Source: Nitrospira sp. (GTDB lineage: Bacteria; Nitrospirota; Nitrospiria; Nitrospirales; Nitrospiraceae). Taken from it: a stretch of DNA of 64,000 nucleotides. The number at the start of each line of letters is the position of its first letter. Within the stretch, counting starts at the first letter, position 1. Where the stretch lies: positions 186,001 through 250,000 of the forward strand of contig JALHPO010000002.1 of assembly GCA_022842445.1 (NCBI GenBank), in the 5' to 3' direction. Both the position numbers and the translations under genes were made by a program. Positions 44,501-52,876 of this stretch are shown one piece after another. The notes beneath the pieces were generated by a model. It saw only the letters and a list, made by a program, of their open reading frames with translations. It ran no database searches and was not told the origin of the DNA.

Positions 44501-44939
44501 GTAACTACTCAGGTGTTCAGGCTGAAGGCTGAAGGCGATACATTATCTCGCAAAGCACGAATCAAGCCATTCAACACCTTCTCAGTTTCTACAACCTTGG
44601 GTTCAAGCAGAGATGAATCCTCGTTGCGCAAGAAGCCCAAGCGCTTTGACAAATTTAATTGATAGTCTAGTTCCCTCAATGACCCGAAGGCGATATTGAG
44701 AAATCTGAGGTACTCTGCCTCGCTGGCACGAGCGCACCCCTCCACGATGTTAGAAGGAACTGACACTGCTGCCCGCCGTATTTGAGACGTCAGTCCAAAC
44801 AACTCTTCTTTCGGAAACCCTGCGGTGACCGGATACACCAACATGGCTACTTCATCAGCCAACTCAAATGCCCGAAGTTGTGTGTGATCACGCATGCTTA
44901 ACCCCTGAAACCCTTCAGCCTATCGACCTGAGTAGTTAC
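44501..44939 (-). mobile_element. 439-bp four-helix-bundle (IVS-like) mobile unit
   Basis: The ends are 28-bp imperfect inverted repeats: GTAACTACTCAGGT, four unmatched bases, then AGGCTGAAGG (44501-44528), matched by the reverse complement at 44912-44939 (24 of 28 identical). CAAGTAAC is duplicated exactly at both outer edges. The only content is one ribosome site and one gene, whose last codons and stop lie inside an end repeat. It encodes no transposase. The ends could fold into a long RNA stem, as in intervening sequences (IVS) of bacterial 23S rRNA that carry related genes. Confidence 0.75.
44509..44895 (-). CDS. Four-helix-bundle protein (S23/IVS-encoded type)
   Basis: 128 residues of the family first seen in 23S rRNA intervening sequences: LRAFELADEVAMLVYPVT, then FGLTSQIRRAAVSVPSNIVEG and LRFLNIAFGSLRELDYQLNL, all signature blocks. 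Relatives form pentameric bundles, and the Avd protein of diversity-generating retroelements has the same fold. The biochemical role is unknown; nucleic-acid binding is likely from its basic surface. The ATG has AGGGG upstream. It sits inside the inverted-repeat unit between prsK and prsR, on the same strand. Confidence 0.92.
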   Translation of the reverse strand: MRDHTQLRAFELADEVAMLVYPVTAGFPKEELFGLTSQIRRAAVSVPSNIVEGCARASEAEYLRFLNIAFGSLRELDYQLNLSKRLGFLRNEDSSLLEPKVVETEKVLNGLIRALRDNVSPSAFSLNT

Positions 44940-44947
44940 CAAGTAAC
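44940..44947 (+). repeat. Right 8-bp target-site duplication
   Basis: CAAGTAAC, an exact copy of 44493-44500, directly outside the right inverted repeat. Confidence 0.75.
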
Positions 44948-45118
44948 AAGATGCAAGTGGTAAGTGGCATAGTGGCACGATGCGCCTCGAACCAGACAAC
45001 TCACAACTTTCCACTCTCAACTCAAAACTATATTCTCAATCTTGTGCCATCAGCCAAAGGCTATACGCTCTTCATGCCGCTTGTGCCATACACTCTTTGC
45101 GCCGACCGCGTTTCACCT

Positions 45119-47224
45119 TTAACGTTTCACGCGCAATGTCTCATGCTCGGCCATCGGGGGCAACGGAAGCGTAATCTGCACCTGCGTGCCTTTTCCCTCC
45201 TCACTCCGAAGCCGGATGGTCCCCCCGTGTGCCTCAATAATTTTCTTACACTGGTAGAGACCGATTCCCAGCCCACCGGGCCGACCGGACTGAGAAGGGC
45301 GGAACAAATTCTCCAGCATGTGAGGCTGAACACCCCTTCCCGTATCGTCCACGGTGATGATAACAGAACCGTTCGATTGCTCTGCTGCAATTGAAATATC
45401 TCCTTGCTCGGCAATCGCTTGCCTGGCATTCAGCAACACATTCAGCAAAACCTGTTGGATCTGCTCTCGCACCGCCAATACAGGAGGAGCCGGGCTGCCG
45501 CTGACATGGACTCGAACCAGATCGTCTTGCCTCAGTGGCGCCACGACTTCCTCGATAAGAGACGAGAGGTCAACAGCATCTGCTTGCCCCATGACGGTCG
45601 GCGAGAAAGACTTAAGCGACAGCTTGGTCATGAGGCCGGTCATTTTCTTGGCCGTGTCAGACACGGTTCTCAATGCCGACTCCTGAAATGCGGGATCGTG
45701 GCCGTGATGTTCTGCGTTCTGTGCCACTAAAGACAAGCGAGCTGCCAGATTCTTTAGATCATGCAGACAAAATACTGAAAACCGGTGCAACGCCTCCAAT
45801 TCAGCAGAGGCTTGCCGTTCTTCCGCCAACGCGGCCTGGGAAAGTAGCGTCCCGACATGATGACAAATCCCATGCAACAGATCCCAATCATCGGTCCCGT
45901 AAGGCTCTCCGCGAGGCTGTACCCCTAACACGATGAATGCCACCAACCGGTTTTGGACCCGGATGGGGAAACATAGTTCCGCCCCCATTCGCACCAGCGG
46001 ATCCGTTGCAACGAGGAGACCTCCGCTCTTGCCACTCATGACAACCGGTTCATCCTTCTCCGCCAGCTGTTGAACAACCGGATGAGAGGGCTCCACCGGC
46101 TCGGTCTCGGGAGCCGCAGGCCGTGCCTGACAATATCGGCGATCAGCCTCTCTGAATATCCACACGGCAATGGTGGTGGTGGAGAAATTCTTGACCAAGA
46201 GATCCAACAGGCAATCCAAAATCGCTTCCTTCGTCGTCGCGAGTTGAAATGATTCGGTCACCCGCAGCCACTCCGCACGATAGTCATACTTCGACCGATA
46301 GAAGTTCCGAACCAGCAGCTTCCGGATTTCGCTTCGTGAGGCCTTCGACAGCACGAAGACCGCTAGGGCCACGAAGGCCCCGAACACGACGACAACGCTC
46401 AACTCCGATCCCAGGGGCTGATTGATCCGGCGTAGCCACTCGCCGATGACTCCGACAACGAGCAGATAGATGCCGATAACGACAAACGTCACCGACCCGA
46501 CCAGCGCCTGCTGAGACACATAGGCGTTGACAAGCAACTCTTTGAATCGGCTCCGAACAATTCCGAGCGTTACCAACCCGAGCGAAATCGTCGACACTAT
46601 ACTAAAGAGCAGCCCATGCTCGGCGCGCCACATCGGCAGCATGAGCATGTGACTGGCCTGATAAATCTGAAAGCCCCCCAGTCCGACTAAACCGATCAGG
46701 ATGAGCTTCAGCCGATATCGCGTCAATTCGCTGCTGGATCGCAAGACGGCTTCCAACTGAGCTAACCCGATCGCCATTGCGACCACCACAAAAACATAGG
46801 GGACGTGCCCCCACGGACCCAGTGTAATGGCAAGCCCGCCGCCCTGCAGCGGCGTCGTGACGAGTACGTGATCAGTCATCGTCATCCCAGCCAGCAACAG
46901 ACCAAGCAGACCCATTAGACGAACACGCCATTCTCGATCACTAGGCGGAGGTAAAAATCGGAGCCCCGCATACAAGAGTGCCATTGGCAGACAGAGCTCA
47001 AAAGCCAATGCGACCCGGCGCCAGAGAAGCCCATGAGACTCGTCCATCAATCCAAGTCCGTGGGCAAGATGCACGAGGGAGACAAGCCCGGTGAGAACCC
47101 CAAGGCTCGGGTAAAACGGCGCTTCCCGCCTTTTGGCATACAACCAGCAGGCCAATCCACCGGCAAACAGCGCCGCCAGTACTGCCACCAGCGAGAATAA
47201 TGTGGCCATTGTCAAACTAAACAT
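45119..47224 (-). CDS. prsK: PEP-CTERM-system membrane histidine kinase
   Basis: 701 residues. Seven to nine N-terminal membrane helices (residues 5-290) end at LSKASRSEIRKLLVRNFY. A GAF domain follows (about 330-480), then the dimerisation box with the phospho-acceptor His in FCLHDLKNLAARL. The HATPase domain has NVLLNARQAI (N box), VDDTGRGV (G1) and GGLGIGLYQCKKI (G2). The long membrane part plus GAF matches PrsK. It would phosphorylate PrsR, encoded downstream. The last codons run into GTGAAACG direct repeats that continue past the stop. The 44948-45118 spacer is low-complexity with no gene. Confidence 0.94.
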   Translation of the reverse strand: MFSLTMATLFSLVAVLAALFAGGLACWLYAKRREAPFYPSLGVLTGLVSLVHLAHGLGLMDESHGLLWRRVALAFELCLPMALLYAGLRFLPPPSDREWRVRLMGLLGLLLAGMTMTDHVLVTTPLQGGGLAITLGPWGHVPYVFVVVAMAIGLAQLEAVLRSSSELTRYRLKLILIGLVGLGGFQIYQASHMLMLPMWRAEHGLLFSIVSTISLGLVTLGIVRSRFKELLVNAYVSQQALVGSVTFVVIGIYLLVVGVIGEWLRRINQPLGSELSVVVVFGAFVALAVFVLSKASRSEIRKLLVRNFYRSKYDYRAEWLRVTESFQLATTKEAILDCLLDLLVKNFSTTTIAVWIFREADRRYCQARPAAPETEPVEPSHPVVQQLAEKDEPVVMSGKSGGLLVATDPLVRMGAELCFPIRVQNRLVAFIVLGVQPRGEPYGTDDWDLLHGICHHVGTLLSQAALAEERQASAELEALHRFSVFCLHDLKNLAARLSLVAQNAEHHGHDPAFQESALRTVSDTAKKMTGLMTKLSLKSFSPTVMGQADAVDLSSLIEEVVAPLRQDDLVRVHVSGSPAPPVLAVREQIQQVLLNVLLNARQAIAEQGDISIAAEQSNGSVIITVDDTGRGVQPHMLENLFRPSQSGRPGGLGIGLYQCKKIIEAHGGTIRLRSEEGKGTQVQITLPLPPMAEHETLRVKR

Positions 47225-47450
47225 GTCTCAGAATTTAATACCACAATGAAACAATTCGGAGACTCATAAGACACCAGTCAAGAAGCAATTTCAAACAAGA
47301 GCTTCAGAGGCCAGACTTTAGCCACCCAGAAAAACAATCCGTAACCAAAGCAGTCTGTATAGAGGGGGATGGGACAGGGCACTGGCGTGATAACGCATTC
47401 ATCTAGCGGCTGTGGCGGAGCCTCAGTGTATCTCCATGCGTATAAGCCAG

Positions 47451-48209
47451 TCAGTAAGATTCATCAGGCGCTCGAACGGTACCTGCGCTTCCAGAGGTAT
47501 CGCGTGTGTCAATGCGTCTCACGAAGAGCAACAGTATCCCACCAGAAAGCAGGAGCATGAGCGATGATGGCTCGGGGACACTGCTGTATCGCATTGTGTC
47601 TAGCACCGCTGCGGAGTTGCCGATGATGCCACCTATGAGGACCGTTTGAATTCGCCGCTCACCATCCAAACTGCCGAGCTGGAGGGTGCTATAGCTCGAC
47701 CCGCTCCCATAAGAGTAGTAAGTAATGCGGGCATCCCCGCTACAATACGTGCCGAAACTCAGACAGGAGCCCACGAGCTGGTTATTGTAATCGTAAGCGT
47801 AGATACCTGCAGGGTCGGACTGCCAAAACGACGCCACGTCAAAAAAGTTAGTTGGGCTACTAAATTGGAGAAGGAGCGAATGAAAGCTATCCATAGATGG
47901 TGAGGAACAAATTCCGGTACTCCAACACCTGGCGGCATCATAGACGTTAGTAAAGGGTCCCAGATGTTGCGTGCCGGTTGATGGCGTGAGGTTCCGATAC
48001 ACTGAATTCGTGACATGAACATCCCCATATGTAGGGGGAGCCGTGCTGGTAAGGGTATGAGAATAGCTATTGATCGTCAATCCATTAAATAGGTTCGTAA
48101 TATTGGTGCCAGCTACATAGGAATCGGGTTCGATAGTGATGAGTAGCGCGTGGGCGGGGGTAGTCATGAGGCTGCACATCAGTAGCCCAAGCAATAAGAG
48201 TCGAGTCAT
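47451..48209 (-). CDS. PEP-CTERM protein with extended C-terminus
   Basis: Start at 48209 (MTRLLLLGLLMCSLMTTPA), with CTGGAGGG upstream; the longer frame is rejected. The signal peptide ends at HALLI. The body is rich in Ser, Thr, Tyr and Asn. The sorting signal is VPEPSSLMLLLSGGILLLF then VRR. About 20 polar residues follow the Arg pair, far more than the usual two to eight, which may come from loss of the original stop. No sigma-54 promoter was found upstream. It lies upstream of prsK on the same strand. Confidence 0.85.
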   Translation of the reverse strand: MTRLLLLGLLMCSLMTTPAHALLITIEPDSYVAGTNITNLFNGLTINSYSHTLTSTAPPTYGDVHVTNSVYRNLTPSTGTQHLGPFTNVYDAARCWSTGICSSPSMDSFHSLLLQFSSPTNFFDVASFWQSDPAGIYAYDYNNQLVGSCLSFGTYCSGDARITYYSYGSGSSYSTLQLGSLDGERRIQTVLIGGIIGNSAAVLDTMRYSSVPEPSSLMLLLSGGILLLFVRRIDTRDTSGSAGTVRAPDESY

Positions 48210-48444
48210 AAGCCCTCCAGAGTTGAGACGTTGGCAATACATGTACACTCGTAGGGCGCTCAACTTCTATGACTCTAAAGGGGTATCGCAAGCACACTGG
48301 AAGCATCAGCTCAATCTGCTAAGCACCATTTACGAATTGGCGGCGCTCCTCCAAACAAGCGAAGCCACCTGTTGTAGGGACTGCAAATCCTGTTCTGGTG
48401 GGTAAATACAACACAAGGGCTGGCTGGAAAAGTGAACATTAGGC

Positions 48445-49716
48445 TCACAATCTATCTGCACGGCATCGTTCATTCGATATCGTGGAAAGCAGTTTGGCCA
48501 CCTCCCTAGCCGCCACGGAAATCCCTTCTCTGTTCCAATGTGTATCGTCACGCCAAAACACAGTTCGTCCATCAGGGATGATCTCTTGCGCACGTTCAAT
48601 CAACGGATCGGTCAAGTTGACCGCAGGAATACGCAATCGAGCTGTTACTGATGACAAATAATCCCACTGGGCGTTCGGCAACTGATCAACGGCGCTATCT
48701 TCGAACAATCTGCTATAGATCCGGTACTTATCAGGAACAAATAGCACGAAATCCGGCATGGCTTCAGTCAATCGATCTCGAACGAAGTTATAATCATCAA
48801 ATGTCTGTCGCTGGACGACGTCCGCATACCCCTGTAGAAACCCCATAGGAGCCCCTTTGACACTTTTGACAAACGTAGTTCTGGAAGGTTGTTGCCTAGC
48901 GTCCGATCTAGCCGATTGAGTCTTTATCCGTTCCTGGACCACCTCCCACGCCCTGGTGGTGAGCCCGTAAAACATCTTGGAAAATTCTGAATGCCCTCTA
49001 ATGAGGCGAATGTAGGACTTTACGACCTGCTGAAAACCTTTCGGGACCGCATTGCGAGATGCCACTTCGGCGGAGTTAACTAACTGGAAATCATTCCCCT
49101 CAAAAAGCACCATGCCGATACAAGATATACCTGGAAACTTCGCCCGCGCCCACGCGATTCTTTCGGCATAGCCCTGTGTATCCGCTGGAAATCCAAGATT
49201 ATATGCATTGATTCCATAATCTCGGCGCAATTGCATGGTCAACACATCTTCCTGCGTATTGCCAATCCCAGCCACGAAAGAATCACCGACGAGGAGGAGT
49301 TTCTCTTGAGCAAAATCCTGATCATTTCTATACCCAATGGAATCCGTGGCAAACACTTCCTCCCGAGGTTGCGCAAGATCCTGAGGAAGCATTGGATCTG
49401 TCGCAAGCAAATCACCATGCGGAACCGCCACACGAACTTTCTGGTTGGGTCGGTAAGTCTTCTCTAAGGCCAACATCTCATGTGGTCTGTAGTAGGGCTG
49501 CATCGACGTGGGTGCTAGCCACCGTACCGTCACTTCCAAGGCTACACTTAGCAATGCTACCGCACATACCAATGCGAAGAGATTCTTATGGTCCAGGAAG
49601 ACACCGGCCCCCGCGACAACAAGAAGGCTGCCCAAACCGATGGCAGTAATCGGCACATAGAGAAGTAACAGATGGGCCAAAACCAGGACCGAAATCCCCT
49701 TGAATACAATGGCCAT
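48445..49716 (-). CDS. SGNH-type hydrolase/acyltransferase-like membrane protein
   Basis: 423 residues. Two N-terminal membrane helices (about 5-35 and 45-65) precede an extracytoplasmic SGNH domain: LLLVGDSFVAGIGN carries the nucleophile Ser, LFEGNDFQLV the Asn block, and FWRDDTHWNREG the Asp-x-x-His pair. The layout recalls AlgJ/AlgX-type proteins that O-acetylate polysaccharides. It is the last gene of a four-gene set with DUF5989, SxtJ and a carbamoyltransferase, so it probably acts on the same secreted polymer. Confidence 0.82.
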   Translation of the reverse strand: MAIVFKGISVLVLAHLLLLYVPITAIGLGSLLVVAGAGVFLDHKNLFALVCAVALLSVALEVTVRWLAPTSMQPYYRPHEMLALEKTYRPNQKVRVAVPHGDLLATDPMLPQDLAQPREEVFATDSIGYRNDQDFAQEKLLLVGDSFVAGIGNTQEDVLTMQLRRDYGINAYNLGFPADTQGYAERIAWARAKFPGISCIGMVLFEGNDFQLVNSAEVASRNAVPKGFQQVVKSYIRLIRGHSEFSKMFYGLTTRAWEVVQERIKTQSARSDARQQPSRTTFVKSVKGAPMGFLQGYADVVQRQTFDDYNFVRDRLTEAMPDFVLFVPDKYRIYSRLFEDSAVDQLPNAQWDYLSSVTARLRIPAVNLTDPLIERAQEIIPDGRTVFWRDDTHWNREGISVAAREVAKLLSTISNERCRADRL

Positions 49717-49734
49717 GGAAACACTCTCAATCGG

Positions 49735-49887
49735 CTAGAATAATGTGTAGATGAACGGAGCGACAGCTGAGCCCTGGGTCAGCACGATCAAACTTCCCAA
49801 CAGAACCAGCACCACGATAATCGGCAGCAACCAGAATTTCTTCCGTTCCTTCATAAATGCCCACAGTTCCATGACAAATCCACCCAT
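49735..49887 (-). CDS. DUF5989 small membrane protein
   Basis: 50 residues, easily missed. Starts MGGFVMELWAFMKERKKFWL, then one membrane helix (LPIIVVLVLLGSLIVL) and a terminal QGSAVAPFIYTLF. This small family regularly accompanies SxtJ and NodU-type carbamoyltransferases. The ribosome site is GGAGGTG, seven bases before the ATG. It lies 26 bp after sxtJ-like and 18 bp before the SGNH gene. Function unknown. Confidence 0.85.
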   Translation of the reverse strand: MGGFVMELWAFMKERKKFWLLPIIVVLVLLGSLIVLTQGSAVAPFIYTLF

Positions 49888-49913
49888 GAAACACCTCCAC
49901 AACGGCAATATAC

Positions 49914-50321
49914 TTAGAATTGATTTTTCATGTGAGAATGGGGTCTCGGCGTTCGCAAGACTCGGTAGGACTGAGTCTCCTCAGAGAACGTCCGTCTCAC
50001 TGTATCCTTTCCCATGAGGCGAAAAATCAACCCAATAGGAGTGACAAGGCCATAAAACACGATCCCTAAAAGTATCCGCGTATTGATCCATCCCAATATC
50101 TGCCCCATCCACATCCACCCTTTATGGGCGGGAGCAAGTAGGCGCGGAGCAACCCCACCAAGCAAGATTAAGGTCCCGCCGAGAACCATGGCCCAGAGAC
50201 GCATGGGCTCTCCACGGAAGACCATCGGCCAAAGACCGATGACGCCGAATACAGTGCCTACCAGCAAGCCGAAACTCCGAAGATCTTTTATTGTCGTTGG
50301 CTGTTCCACCACGTCCCTCAT
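49914..50321 (-). CDS. SxtJ family membrane protein
   Basis: 135 residues from the ATG at 50321, which slightly overlaps the region of the carbamoyltransferase stop at 50327; the longer frame from a TTG is rejected. Three membrane segments (FGLLVGTVFGVIGLWPM, WAMVLGGTLILLGGV, LLGIVFYGLVTPIGLIFRLM) and a short cytoplasmic tail. Named after an uncharacterised saxitoxin-cluster gene; the family commonly follows carbamoyltransferases. Role unknown. Confidence 0.82.
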   Translation of the reverse strand: MRDVVEQPTTIKDLRSFGLLVGTVFGVIGLWPMVFRGEPMRLWAMVLGGTLILLGGVAPRLLAPAHKGWMWMGQILGWINTRILLGIVFYGLVTPIGLIFRLMGKDTVRRTFSEETQSYRVLRTPRPHSHMKNQF

Positions 50322-50326
50322 AGTTG

Positions 50327-52180
50327 TTAATCGAGCTCGAACTCTTTTTTCCAATCTGAATCGCCTTCCAATGGCTTCTGATCCCCTTTCTTAAGCACGC
50401 AGTTCTCAAGAACCAGCACATCCATCTCTGTCCGCATGAAACAACGATAGGCATCATCCGGAGTACAGACAATCGGCTCTCCACGTACATTGAATGAGGT
50501 ATTCACGAGCACGGCACAACCAGTTTTTTCTTCGAATGCCTTCAGCAATTTGAAATAGCGCGGGTTCGTATCCTCATGAACTGTCTGAACACGAGCGGAA
50601 TAGTCGATATGCGTGACAGCAGGAACGTCCGACCGCGGAACGTTAAGCAGATCGATCCCCCATAATCCCTGTTGACTCGGATCACAGGGCAAGCGCCGAC
50701 TTTCCGCCAGCGGCGCCACCAACAGCATGTAGGGGCTGTCACAGTTCATCTGAAAGTAATCGGACACCTTCTCGCGCAACACAGAAGGGGCAAACGGCCG
50801 AAAGGATTCGCGGTACTTGATCTTCAAGTTCATGACCGACTGCATCTTGGTGTTTCTGGCATCCCCGAGTATGCTGCGCCCTCCAAGCGAGCGTGGACCG
50901 AACTCCATACGGCCCTGGAGCCACCCGACAACTTTTCCAGACGCAAGTTCCTCCGCTACATGGATAAACAACTCGCTGTCATCAAGTCGACGGTAGGTAG
51001 CACCTAGATTCTTGAGCCGGGCCTCCACATCATCATTGGTATGCTTAGGGCCCAAATAGCTGCCCTTCATCTTGTCGTTCACATTGTCCGCCGTCCGCGG
51101 CTGATTCTCATACTGATGCCATGCGCTTAGCGCAGCCCCGACTGCCCCACCGGCATCACCGGCTGCAGGCTGAATCCATATTTCTTTGAAGGGCCCCTCC
51201 CGTAAAACCCGCCCGTTCCCGACACAGTTAAGCGCCACACCGCCGGCCAAGCAGAGATACTGCGCACCGGTTTCAAGATGCATCGTTCGCGAGAGACGCA
51301 GCATCACCTCTTCCGTCACTTCCTGAATCGACCGGGCCAGATCCATTTCCCGCTGACTCAGCTTCGACTCAGGTTTGCGCGGAGGCCCGCCGAAAATCCC
51401 ATCGAATTTTCGGCTGGTCATCGTCAGGCCGGTGCAGTAGTTAAAATACTCCATATTCATGCGGAACGTACCATCAGGTTTTAAATCTAAAAGGTGGTCA
51501 TAGATCGCCTTTACATATTTGGGCTCACCATAGGGAGCAAGTCCCATAACTTTGTACTCGCCGGAGTTAACCTTGAAACCGGTGTAGTACGTGAAGGCGG
51601 AGTAGAGCAACCCGATCGAGTGCGGAAACGGAATCTCCCATAAGGGAGTCAGCTGACTCCCTTCACCCAACCAAGCGGAAGTGGTCGCCCACTCGCCCAC
51701 ACCATCCATGCAGAGAACGGCTGCCTTCTCGTAAGGCGACGCATAAAACGCGGAGGCAGCGTGTGACTCATGGTGCTCCCCAAAAAGCAATTCCGGCACC
51801 TCCGACTTGGCTAGGCCTGGCGCACAGGCCAGTATCTCCTTCTGTAGCAAGTTTCGAAGCAACAGCTTTTCCTTTAGCCATACAGGCATGGCAGCAAGAA
51901 ACGACTGAATCCCTTGGGGAGCAAACCCAACGTAGGTTTCCAGAAGTCGTTCAAACTTGATGAGTGGCTTGTCGTAGAAAACAATGTATTTAAGATCCTT
52001 GATGCCTATACCGCCTTCGGCAAGGCAGTATTCAACTGCCCGTCGCGGGAATCCAGGATCGTGTTTTTTTCTTGTGAATCGCTCTTCCTGCGCTGCAGCG
52101 ACAATCTCCCCGTTCTGCACGAGACAAGCAGCACTGTCGTGATAGAATGCGGACACGCCAAGAATATGGAAGGGTTCCAT
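50327..52180 (-). CDS. NodU/CmcH-family carbamoyltransferase
   Basis: 617 residues from the ATG at 52180. The N-terminal Kae1-like domain has ILGVSAFYHDSAACLVQNG and the metal-binding HHESHAASAF. Then come CMDGVGEW, LCLAGGVALNCVGNG and the C-terminal YrdC-like lobe (GRMEFGPRSLGGRSIL, LVNTSFNVRGEPIV). These enzymes transfer carbamoyl from carbamoyl phosphate, through carbamoyl-AMP, to a hydroxyl group on a sugar or other product. Here the acceptor is likely a polysaccharide unit. AAAGGG lies upstream of the ATG. Confidence 0.94.
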   Translation of the reverse strand: MEPFHILGVSAFYHDSAACLVQNGEIVAAAQEERFTRKKHDPGFPRRAVEYCLAEGGIGIKDLKYIVFYDKPLIKFERLLETYVGFAPQGIQSFLAAMPVWLKEKLLLRNLLQKEILACAPGLAKSEVPELLFGEHHESHAASAFYASPYEKAAVLCMDGVGEWATTSAWLGEGSQLTPLWEIPFPHSIGLLYSAFTYYTGFKVNSGEYKVMGLAPYGEPKYVKAIYDHLLDLKPDGTFRMNMEYFNYCTGLTMTSRKFDGIFGGPPRKPESKLSQREMDLARSIQEVTEEVMLRLSRTMHLETGAQYLCLAGGVALNCVGNGRVLREGPFKEIWIQPAAGDAGGAVGAALSAWHQYENQPRTADNVNDKMKGSYLGPKHTNDDVEARLKNLGATYRRLDDSELFIHVAEELASGKVVGWLQGRMEFGPRSLGGRSILGDARNTKMQSVMNLKIKYRESFRPFAPSVLREKVSDYFQMNCDSPYMLLVAPLAESRRLPCDPSQQGLWGIDLLNVPRSDVPAVTHIDYSARVQTVHEDTNPRYFKLLKAFEEKTGCAVLVNTSFNVRGEPIVCTPDDAYRCFMRTEMDVLVLENCVLKKGDQKPLEGDSDWKKEFELD

Positions 52181-52381
52181 TTGTCCAATTCCCTTTGTCA
52201 TTTAATTCTGGCAACCCCGTTAGTATGACAGACACAAACCTGAAGGCAAGCACTTAAACGCCTTTGAGTCGCGGGCAGCATACCCCGCGACAGGCACCCA
52301 TGCACGAAAGCTATACTCGCTACATTGTCGCTCCGTCAGGTGAGCGGGCGCTGGTAAGACTGCGCGAAACATCCTATTCCT

Positions 52382-52876
52382 ATTCCTATTCCACAGAAAC
52401 AGCACTTCAAGACGAGCCGTCTCCCTAAAACTCATATCGGGATTCCAGCCAGTTTGATTTCTTACGTAATCCAGTATCTCCGATGCAGGAACAAACAATC
52501 CATGGGTGAAACCAGATCTATTAAGCGCGCCTCAAGCATTAGGTCTACTCGGCCATATCAACTAAGACCGCTCGAACCCATATGCGCATAAGCCAGACAT
52601 ACACCACCTTCTCGCTCAGGCCGATCCAAGTTTTCCTTTCTGAGGAAATTCTCGAACCGCTCCGGCCCATCTCCGTACGGAGTCGGAAGCCAATAATTCA
52701 CGTATGGTTTGTCCCCCAAGTGATACGACATCAGGGAATTGCTGGGGAGAAGATTGGCGTCGCCCTACGTAACTGGTTCACGTACCGAATGTGCGACTCG
52801 ATCAAATCCCCCAAGAAATAAGCCGACGCGCTATTTCCCCGTCAAATTCATATTCCTCAAGCAAGGTGTAAACCCA
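52382..52876 (-). pseudogene. Decayed polysaccharide deacetylase-like gene, C-terminal half
   Basis: Coding-like pieces run along the minus strand in different frames. They are YTLLEEYEFDGEIARRLISW (near 52870-52805), YFLGDLIESHIRYVNQLRR (near 52820-52764), SYHLGDKPYVNYWLPTPYGD and EGGVCLAYAHMGSSG (52731-52558), and GFTHGLFVPASEILDYVRN onward (52513-52382). Together they read like the C-terminal region of polysaccharide deacetylases of EPS loci, where a GGVC(I/L)-Y-H strand precedes a GWFVP-type end. In-frame stops between the pieces show it is broken. A TATTCC triplet repeat marks the end. The family name is from memory of motif patterns. Confidence 0.55.

Noticed and set aside
44966..44985. 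TGGCACG in the prsK-prsR spacer as a sigma-54 promoter
   Set aside because: No GC-containing -12 element at the required distance.
52221..52260. GG/GC pair upstream of the carbamoyltransferase as a sigma-54 promoter
   Set aside because: Spacing is one base short and the flanking bases do not match.
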